A stretch of DNA of 10,497 nucleotides. Source: Euryarchaeota archaeon UBA89 (lineage in GTDB: Archaea; Thermoplasmatota; Poseidoniia; Poseidoniales; Thalassarchaeaceae). How positions within the stretch are numbered: position 1 is the stretch's first letter; each line of letters opens with the position of its first letter. A model generated the notes under the pieces. The model saw only the letters and a list, made by a program, of their open reading frames with translations, was not told where the DNA came from and searched no databases. Shown here piece by piece: positions 5,653 through 10,497 of this stretch. Both the position numbers and the translations under genes were made by a program. The DNA is taken from NCBI GenBank assembly GCA_002495525.1, contig DAFS01000026.1, positions 1 through 10,497 on the forward strand, given 5' to 3'.

Positions 5653-7332
5653 ATGTTTCGCATAAATATGGATAGGCTTTCTCCATCTGAAGTTCTAGGA
5701 ATAGTTCTTCAACCAATTGAAAGAGTAACCGACACCTTAGAGCGTAAATTAGGTCTCTTTTCAGTAGTTATTCTTTCATTATCTGCAATGCTGGGAAGTG
5801 GACTTTTTGTTCTTCCTTCCTTAGCTATGATGGAACTCGGAGGAGGGGAAATTCCGGTTGGTGGTATTTGGTTAGCGTATTTATTTGCAGGTTTAGTAAT
5901 TCTACCGGGTGCAATATCGAAATCTGAACTTGCTTCTGCTATGCCTTCTTCTGGTGGAGCTTATGTATACATTGAAAAAACATTTGGACCAATTATTGGT
6001 ACAATATCTGGATTAGGATTGTGGGCTAATTTCATGCTTAAATCAGCTTTTGCATTAATCGGATTCAGAGCATATTTATGGGTTTTACAAGGAATTTTAG
6101 GTATTACAATTAATCTCGATTATGCAGTTATGATAATGCTAGCCTTGATTGTGGGAATTAATATTTTAGGTGCTAAAAGTATAAAGAAGGTACAAACACC
6201 AGTTGTTTTAATTTCCGTCACATATCTGCTATGTGTTTGTTTTTGGGCTTTAGCAACAACTGAATTAAATTGGGATTATGCATTGTCTAGGGAATCATTT
6301 GGGCCGGATTGGCATAGTTTTTCTTCTACAGCGGCGCTAGTCTTTGTTTCATATATTGGTGTTACAAAAATTGCGGCTGTTGGTGGTGAGATAAAATCAC
6401 CCAGTAAAAATTTACCATTTGGTATACTAATTTCATTACTTTTCAGTATTGTATTATATGTTTTTGTTACCCTAACAATGGCAATCACAGTTGATCCAGT
6501 TAATTACGTTGAAAGTGGACATGCACGAGAAGATCCGATCTATATTTTCGCCTTAGATGTAGGGGGGCAGACCGTAGCAACAATAGCGGCTACATTTGCA
6601 GCAATCACTGTTCTCTCAGGCTCTCTTGCAGGTATAATGGCCGCATCTAGATTTCTTTTCGCTATGGCTCGAGATAATCTCTTACCAGTATTTTTTGAAA
6701 ATGTTCATAGTAAATATGAGACTCCTCATTGGGCAATCGTTGGTACTGGTTTAGCGATGGCTGCAGCCATAATGTTCCTACCAGTTCATGACGTAGCAGA
6801 ATTTGCTTCTGGATTTAATATTATGATTTTTATTGTATTAAATGCTGCAGTATTAGTGCTTCGCATGTCTGCAAAATCTCATTGGTATGAACCAGAATGG
6901 AAATCTCCATTATTTCCTTTAATCCAGATTTTAGGTATTCTTGGTGGCTCAATTCTAATTTATGCTATGGGTTCTAAGGCAGTAATTGGTGGAGCTGCCG
7001 CCATTATAATAGGATTAATAATCTATCAATCATATGGTAAAAAACATTCTGAGAATCAGATTATTACTCCTTGGGAAACTTTCCGTTTGACATTTACTAA
7101 TCCCAACGAAGTAGAGCATCGACGCCGATGGGCCGCATTCCATGCTGCAGATATAGATAGAAATAATCATCTCAATTTGAATGAATTTATCTCGGCAATG
7201 CAGTCTCTAGGTTTTCCTGGCGAAGGAGAAGATGCACTTAGAGAATATTTCCATGCAGCTGATGAAAATCAAGATGGCATATTAGAAATTGATGAGTTCT
7301 TGTTAGGTGTAGAAGAATTAGAGTTTGATTAG
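5653..7332 (+). CDS. APC-superfamily amino acid/polyamine transporter with C-terminal EF-hand pair
   Basis: A 559-residue protein. Residues ~33-460 form an APC-superfamily permease with about 12 membrane helices. The unwound first helix carries the substrate-site motif SAMLGSGLFVLP (44-55), and the conserved SELASAMPSSGGAYVYIEK block lies at 91-109. It would move an amino acid or related amine across the cytoplasmic membrane; the substrate cannot be told from sequence. After the last helix and a basic linker (HRRR) come two canonical EF-hand loops: DIDRNNHLNLNE at 500-511 and DENQDGILEIDE at 537-548. Both have acidic or Asn ligands at positions 1, 3 and 5 and Glu at 12, so both should bind Ca2+. 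A calcium-sensing tail on an APC permease is unusual and suggests regulation of transport by cytoplasmic Ca2+ (inference). The start could also be ATG 5668. It is divergent from the PI-PLC-like gene. Confidence 0.88.
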   Translation: MFRINMDRLSPSEVLGIVLQPIERVTDTLERKLGLFSVVILSLSAMLGSGLFVLPSLAMMELGGGEIPVGGIWLAYLFAGLVILPGAISKSELASAMPSSGGAYVYIEKTFGPIIGTISGLGLWANFMLKSAFALIGFRAYLWVLQGILGITINLDYAVMIMLALIVGINILGAKSIKKVQTPVVLISVTYLLCVCFWALATTELNWDYALSRESFGPDWHSFSSTAALVFVSYIGVTKIAAVGGEIKSPSKNLPFGILISLLFSIVLYVFVTLTMAITVDPVNYVESGHAREDPIYIFALDVGGQTVATIAATFAAITVLSGSLAGIMAASRFLFAMARDNLLPVFFENVHSKYETPHWAIVGTGLAMAAAIMFLPVHDVAEFASGFNIMIFIVLNAAVLVLRMSAKSHWYEPEWKSPLFPLIQILGILGGSILIYAMGSKAVIGGAAAIIIGLIIYQSYGKKHSENQIITPWETFRLTFTNPNEVEHRRRWAAFHAADIDRNNHLNLNEFISAMQSLGFPGEGEDALREYFHAADENQDGILEIDEFLLGVEELEFD

Positions 7333-7383
7333 TGATTGATTAGGCGTTTAATTGAAGGCATGTATCTTGCTCGAACATAACGA

Positions 7384-7389
7384 AGGTGA
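7384..7389 (+). promoter_or_regulatory. Shine-Dalgarno sequence of panB
   Basis: AGGTGA within GAAGGTGAG ends four bases before the ATG at 7394. It decides that start over an upstream in-frame TTG at 7352, which has no such signal. Confidence 0.7.
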
Positions 7390-7393
7390 GTGT

Positions 7394-8209
7394 ATGGCAA
7401 TATCTAGTCGAGCAAAAAAAGTTACAACCCATACACTACAAGAAATGAAAGCAAGTGGTGAGAAAATCACTATGCTAACCTCATATGACTACTCATTAGC
7501 GAGACTTGTTGATGCGGCAGGAATTGATGTAATTCTTGTAGGTGACTCAGCATCCAATGTAATGGCAGGAAATGAAACAACCGTCCCAATCACTTTGGAT
7601 CATATGATTTATCATGCTCAATGTGTGATTAATGGAGTAGATAGAGCATTAGTGGTTGTAGATATGCCATTTGGGACATATCAGGGAGATTCTAAAACGG
7701 CTCTCGACTCAGCAATTCGCATCATGAAAGAATCTGGAGGTCATGCCGTAAAATTGGAAGGTGGTTCAGAAATTGTCGAATCAGTAGTAAGAATTCAGCA
7801 AGCTGGAATTCCAGTAATGGGTCATCTTGGATTAACTCCTCAGTCAATTTATAAATTTGGGACTTACAGCGTTAGAGCTAAAGAGCAAGATGAGGCAACA
7901 AAATTACTTGAAGATGCCAAAGCATTAGAAGATGCTGGATGTTTTTCTATTGTTTTTGAAAAGATACCCGCGGAACTAGCCAAAAAAGTTAGTCAACAAC
8001 TAACAATTCCAACTATTGGAATAGGAGCTGGAGTAGATTGTGATGGCCAAGTTTTGGTTTTACATGATATGCTAGGAATAACAAAAGATTTCAGTCCTAG
8101 GTTCCTTAGAAGATACTCCGATTTAGGTGAAATAATTGATGGAGCAGTCAAGCAGTACATCGATGATGTGCGTAGTAAACAATTCCCGAACGCAGATGAA
8201 GGTTACTAA
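7394..8209 (+). CDS. panB: 3-methyl-2-oxobutanoate hydroxymethyltransferase (ketopantoate hydroxymethyltransferase)
   Basis: A 271-residue PanB that transfers a hydroxymethyl group from methylenetetrahydrofolate (or the archaeal C1 carrier) to 2-oxoisovalerate, giving ketopantoate, the first committed step to pantothenate and CoA. The sequence matches along its whole length. The metal/substrate residues correspond to the E. coli set: D51 in VGDS, D90 in VDMPF, K120 in AVKLEGG and E189 in FEKIP. Other PanB blocks are MLTSYDYSLA, GHLGLTPQS and IGIGAG. Length is typical. The chosen ATG has a good Shine-Dalgarno and gives a normal N-terminus; an in-frame TTG 14 codons upstream is not supported. 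It follows the transporter gene by 61 bases and precedes rfcS by 58 bases on the same strand. No other pantothenate gene is in the window. The gene looks intact. Confidence 0.95.
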   Translation: MAISSRAKKVTTHTLQEMKASGEKITMLTSYDYSLARLVDAAGIDVILVGDSASNVMAGNETTVPITLDHMIYHAQCVINGVDRALVVVDMPFGTYQGDSKTALDSAIRIMKESGGHAVKLEGGSEIVESVVRIQQAGIPVMGHLGLTPQSIYKFGTYSVRAKEQDEATKLLEDAKALEDAGCFSIVFEKIPAELAKKVSQQLTIPTIGIGAGVDCDGQVLVLHDMLGITKDFSPRFLRRYSDLGEIIDGAVKQYIDDVRSKQFPNADEGY

Positions 8210-8267
8210 TTCTTACAGTTCATCTCTACAAAACTTCAAGGACAACCGCCTTTGATGGTATGTTGCT

Positions 8268-9230
8268 ATGAGTGAACTTTGGGTAGAGCGTCACCGCCCG
8301 CGAACAGTGGGAGATATCAAAGGGCAACGTGCAGTTGTTGAAAGACTCAAAGCATATGCCGAGAAAAGAACATTCCCGCATTTACTGTTCGCAGGCCCCC
8401 CAGGTACTGGTAAGACCACTGCCGCAATAGCTTTGGCTAGAGATGTATTTGGTGAAGGTTATAGAACAAATATGTTGGAAATGAATGCTAGTGATGAGAG
8501 GAAATTAGAATCTATCCGTACCAAAGTAAAATCATTTGCTCGTACAGCACCTGTACCTGGTACCACTTTCAAAGTAATTTTCCTTGATGAGGCCGACGCA
8601 TTAACTCCTGATGCTCAAGGGGCACTTAGGAGAATTATGGAACAATATGCGGAAACTTGTAGGTTTATTCTATCATGTAATTACTCATCAAAAATCATTG
8701 AACCAATTCAGTCGAGATGTGCCGTATTCAGATTCCGTCCATTACCCGAAGATCAGGTTAGAGATATGATAGTCAATGTTGCTAGAGAAGAAAAAATAGA
8801 ACTTCATTCTGAAGCAGCAGATGCTATTGTCCACGTGTCTCTAGGAGACTTAAGGAAAGCCATTACATCATTACAAGTTGCTGCTTCTTTAGATAGTAAT
8901 GTTACTCGAGAGTTAATTTATGAAACAACAGCAACAGCTCCTCCTGAAGAATTACATGGATATTTTCTAGCCTGTCAACAAGATGGATTCCAACCAGCTA
9001 GAAGGAGACTCAGAGAATTATTAGATAGGTTTGGATTGGCTGGAACAGATTTAGTTAATCAACTCCATCGAGAGTTAGGGAGTGTTACATTTTTCGATGA
9101 GCATCAAAAACTTAAGGTTACTGAAGTTATGGCTGAAACAGATTTTAGAATGGTCGAAGGTGGAGGAGAGTCTCTACAGTTAGACGCTATGACTGCAATG
9201 ATTTGCTCTAAAATCAATCAAGAACAGTAG
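8268..9230 (+). CDS. rfcS: replication factor C small subunit (clamp loader ATPase)
   Basis: A 320-residue archaeal RFC small subunit. With the large subunit it loads the PCNA sliding clamp on primed DNA in an ATP-dependent way. Motifs in order: N-terminal WVERHRPRTVGDIKGQ typical of RFC box II, Walker A GPPGTGKT (43-50), RFC box NASDER (73-78), Walker B with DEAD (107-110), sensor-1 LSCN (135-138) and the SRC arginine-finger motif (149-151). These are followed by the lid region and the C-terminal collar domain. No intein interrupts the Walker A region, a common insertion site in archaeal RFC. No strong Shine-Dalgarno precedes the ATG; CTACAAAAC at 8226-8234 is a weak TATA candidate. The final 17 bases overlap the 3' end of the convergent membrane-protein gene. 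This gene is a main reason for calling the source archaeal. Confidence 0.96.
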   Translation: MSELWVERHRPRTVGDIKGQRAVVERLKAYAEKRTFPHLLFAGPPGTGKTTAAIALARDVFGEGYRTNMLEMNASDERKLESIRTKVKSFARTAPVPGTTFKVIFLDEADALTPDAQGALRRIMEQYAETCRFILSCNYSSKIIEPIQSRCAVFRFRPLPEDQVRDMIVNVAREEKIELHSEAADAIVHVSLGDLRKAITSLQVAASLDSNVTRELIYETTATAPPEELHGYFLACQQDGFQPARRRLRELLDRFGLAGTDLVNQLHRELGSVTFFDEHQKLKVTEVMAETDFRMVEGGGESLQLDAMTAMICSKINQEQ

Positions 9231-10083
9231 TTTGAGCGATAGAAATTGTATATGTTAATTCGGTAATATTAACCCATGGCGAGCCTTCTTCAGTCATTGT
9301 TATTTCAATAGTATATTCTCCAGGATCTAAAGTTCCTAAATCCCAAGCCAAACCGATGTCACTTCCATGGGAGCTTATTCTATTTCCTCTAGTCCAATTA
9401 TTAATTGAATCAAACATTTCCATTTCTTCTGTATGTGAGATAGCGGTTCCATTGGCTAATTCTTCAATTATTTCTCCTCTATAATATAATGAAGCTACAA
9501 TATTAACAGATTCAGCATCCACATTATCTCTTACTGCCATACCCATTACTACATCAACAGTATCTTGATTCAAATTAATCGTATAAACACCATTCTTCCA
9601 TGACGTTTCTTCAATACCTTCTGTTTGTTCAATATCTATTCCGCCTGCGAGAGTTGGAGGTGCAATATCTGCTAGGGGAGGATTTGAAACAATGAAAGAA
9701 AATGCTAACCAAGTGAAAACAAATAAGAAAATTGCTCTAAACCAATTCCCATTAGTATATAATTCGCTATATTTTCTTGGAATAATAATTTTATGAATAG
9801 GTATTATTGTTGCACACAATAGTAGAGGGAGAAGATATAATATGGCGCCGGGTTCGTCCATTCTAGGCATCAAAAGGTATCGTATTCCCAATGCTACTGC
9901 CATTCCATAAATAATTACAAGCCACATTGAATAAGCATCTGCTATTTCTTTTACTGCATGTGCGGCCGGATCGAAATCTTCAATCTTTTTCGGCGTATTT
10001 TTACTATCTTTTTTGTCCCCTCCAGACCTACGCTTACGGTCATTGTAGGCGTTAGCACGAAGGGCTGTATCAACGTCGACCAC
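9214..10083 (-). CDS. membrane protein with extracytoplasmic C-terminal domain, unknown function
   Basis: A 289-residue protein that I cannot assign to a family. Residues 1-50 are charged, with a basic RKRR cluster at 17-19 and lysine-rich stretches, and are probably cytoplasmic. Three hydrophobic helices follow at about 51-72, 79-98 and 114-133, separated by a short loop with MDEP and a basic loop with IIPRK. By the positive-inside rule this places the C-terminus outside. Residues ~140-289 are acidic and beta-rich, with NGT, NWT and NIT sequons, ending in a segment that reads like an immunoglobulin-type or carbohydrate-binding beta-sandwich (DPGEYTIEITMTEEG). The start codon is GTG at 10083: an in-frame TGA lies nine codons upstream and no ATG lies between. 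GGAAGGA just upstream may act as a Shine-Dalgarno. Its last 17 bases overlap rfcS. Confidence 0.75.
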   Translation of the reverse strand: MVDVDTALRANAYNDRKRRSGGDKKDSKNTPKKIEDFDPAAHAVKEIADAYSMWLVIIYGMAVALGIRYLLMPRMDEPGAILYLLPLLLCATIIPIHKIIIPRKYSELYTNGNWFRAIFLFVFTWLAFSFIVSNPPLADIAPPTLAGGIDIEQTEGIEETSWKNGVYTINLNQDTVDVVMGMAVRDNVDAESVNIVASLYYRGEIIEELANGTAISHTEEMEMFDSINNWTRGNRISSHGSDIGLAWDLGTLDPGEYTIEITMTEEGSPWVNITELTYTISIAQTTVLD

Positions 10084-10156
10084 ATCCTTCCGACAACGAA
10101 CTACTCATCAAAGGTACTGATGTAACAAGTTCCTAAAAATACTCATTTGTTCGACG

Positions 10157-10164
10157 GTTATACT
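10157..10164. promoter_or_regulatory. candidate TATA element before tRNA-Met
   Basis: GGTTATAC lies about 35 bases before the mature tRNA 5' end, which would give a short leader removed by RNase P. On the minus strand it reads GTATAACC and could also serve the membrane-protein gene at 10083 with a leader of about 50 bases. The remainder of 10084-10195 shows no gene. Confidence 0.4.
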
Positions 10165-10195
10165 CAAATGGTGGTTGTCACTCGAACCACTTACT

Positions 10196-10347
10196 GCCGG
10201 GGTGGCGTAGTTGGTAGCGCGTCGGACTCATAGGGTAATTTTTGATGGAAATATGATTTTTGTTGAAACTAGTCATGAGCGCAACAGCCTGCTTTGAGTG
10301 TCTGAGACATCCGAAGGTCGCGGGTTCAAGTCCCGCTCCCGGCACCA
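10196..10347 (+). tRNA. elongator tRNA-Met (CAT) with a 76-base intron, CCA encoded
   Basis: The exons at 10196-10232 and 10309-10347 fold into a complete cloverleaf. The acceptor stem pairs GCCGGGG with TCCCGGC; the D-arm stem is GCGT/GCGC with GG in the loop. The anticodon stem is TCGGA/TCCGA and the anticodon CAT is at 10229-10231. The variable loop has five bases, the T-arm is GCGGG-TTCAAGT-CCCGC, and discriminator A10344 is followed by an encoded CCA. The anticodon stem lacks the three consecutive G-C pairs next to the loop that mark initiator tRNA, and the first pair is G-C. The 5' end resembles the haloarchaeal elongator tRNA-Met, which also carries an intron of about 75 bases. A tRNA-Ile reading AUA through a modified C34 is the main alternative but has a different acceptor in archaea. 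Confidence 0.93.
10233..10308 (+). other. tRNA intron at 37/38 with bulge-helix-bulge splice fold
   Basis: CTCA (10227-10230) pairs with TGAG (10303-10306) as the four-base central helix. The three-base bulges are TAG (10231-10233) and ACA (10307-10309), and cutting each after its second base yields exactly the 37/38 junction. The inner helix GGTA/TGTC contains two G-U pairs. The fold is the substrate of the archaeal tRNA splicing endonuclease. Confidence 0.88.
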
Positions 10348-10497
10348 CTAATTTTGCTGTTTGCAATCTCCTTCACAAGCATCATAGATTTCTCCATCCA
10401 AAATAAATTGGAAAGCTATTTCAGCAGGTTCTGATGGATACCAAAGATATCCATGTGCTCCATTCCCTGGACCAAAGATATTTTCTTCAGGAGCAGT
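10348..10497 (-). CDS. 3' end of an unidentified protein gene (partial, cut by window edge)
   Basis: The minus strand is open from the right window edge to a TAG at 10348-10350, giving the last 49 residues of a protein. They include GPGNGAHGYLWYP and AFQFILDGE and end in YDACEGDCKQQN. The mix of aromatic residues, Gly, acidic residues and a late Cys pair is compatible with an extracellular or beta-rich domain, but no family can be named. The stop codon directly abuts the encoded CCA of the tRNA, so the two convergent genes have no spacer at all. The start, length and function are outside the window. Confidence 0.7.
   Translation of the reverse strand, partial: TAPEENIFGPGNGAHGYLWYPSEPAEIAFQFILDGEIYDACEGDCKQQN

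Noticed and set aside
6276..6488. Minus-strand open frame of 70 codons
   Set aside because: It is antisense to membrane helices of the transporter, which commonly leave open shadow frames.
7352..7393. TTG at 7352 as the panB start
   Set aside because: It adds 14 residues not expected for PanB and has no ribosome site, whereas ATG 7394 has a strong Shine-Dalgarno and yields the normal length.
10233..10308. Possible box C/D guide RNA inside the tRNA intron
   Set aside because: CTGA at 10302-10305 resembles box D and TTGATGG near 10242 resembles box C, but box C has a mismatch. The guide match to the anticodon loop is only five bases and would target U33, not C34. CTGA is also fully explained by the splice helix.
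10178..10366. Minus-strand open frame of 62 codons containing PGAGLEPATFGCL
   Set aside because: It is the antisense of the tRNA-Met gene. This peptide string is a classic false protein produced by translating the T-arm and acceptor end of tRNA genes backwards.
1..10497. CRISPR arrays, insertion sequences, integrase genes or long direct repeats
   Set aside because: No regularly spaced repeats, transposase motifs, terminal inverted repeats or duplicated tRNA ends were found by eye.

Overview
The window looks archaeal, most likely from an uncultured marine euryarchaeon of the Marine Group II (Candidatus Poseidoniales) type. The evidence is an archaeal/eukaryal-type clamp-loader small subunit (rfcS), an elongator tRNA-Met interrupted at 37/38 by an intron with a bulge-helix-bulge fold, TATA-like elements instead of bacterial -35/-10 boxes, low G+C, and very tight gene packing. 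The lineage is an inference from overall gene style; no 16S rRNA gene is present.

Layout from left to right. The first ~50 bases may be the 5' end of a divergent gene. Next is an inositol-phosphoceramide-synthase-like PAP2 membrane enzyme (135-1535, +), which converges on a small multi-spanning membrane protein (1532-1939, -). A + strand operon of three genes follows (2025-4564). It encodes a class III extradiol dioxygenase with intact metal ligands, a paralogous partner that has lost one metal ligand, and a RidA/YjgF-family protein closest in its motifs to 2-aminomuconate deaminase. The set resembles the AmnB/AmnA/AmnD part of bacterial 2-aminophenol catabolism. It converges on a Ca2+-dependent phosphoinositide phospholipase C-like lipoprotein (4561-5589, -). 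That gene is divergent from an APC-superfamily transporter that carries two EF-hands at its C-terminus (5653-7332, +). The housekeeping genes panB (7394-8209) and rfcS (8268-9230) follow. A membrane protein of unknown function (9214-10083, -), the split tRNA-Met (10196-10347, +) and the 3' end of one more - strand gene (10348-10497) complete the window.

How the genes may work together. The three-gene operon probably opens an aminated or hydroxylated aromatic ring and deaminates the product. The semialdehyde dehydrogenase expected between these steps is not in the window. The PAP2/IPC-synthase-like enzyme and the PI-PLC-like lipoprotein both point to inositol-phosphate lipid chemistry at the cell surface. 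The PI-PLC-like gene and the EF-hand transporter share a 63-base promoter region, and both products are expected to use calcium; a functional link is an inference.

Expression signals. Each of the three divergent intergenic regions holds one AT-rich element that can read as a TATA box in both directions. Genes directly behind such an element have no clear Shine-Dalgarno sequence, while three genes inside runs (the pseudo-dioxygenase, the RidA-family gene and panB) do. Three convergent gene pairs overlap at their stop codons, and the last gene's stop codon touches the CCA end of the tRNA. No insertion sequence, CRISPR array, integrase or other mobile element was seen, and there is no gene-free stretch longer than about 130 bases.
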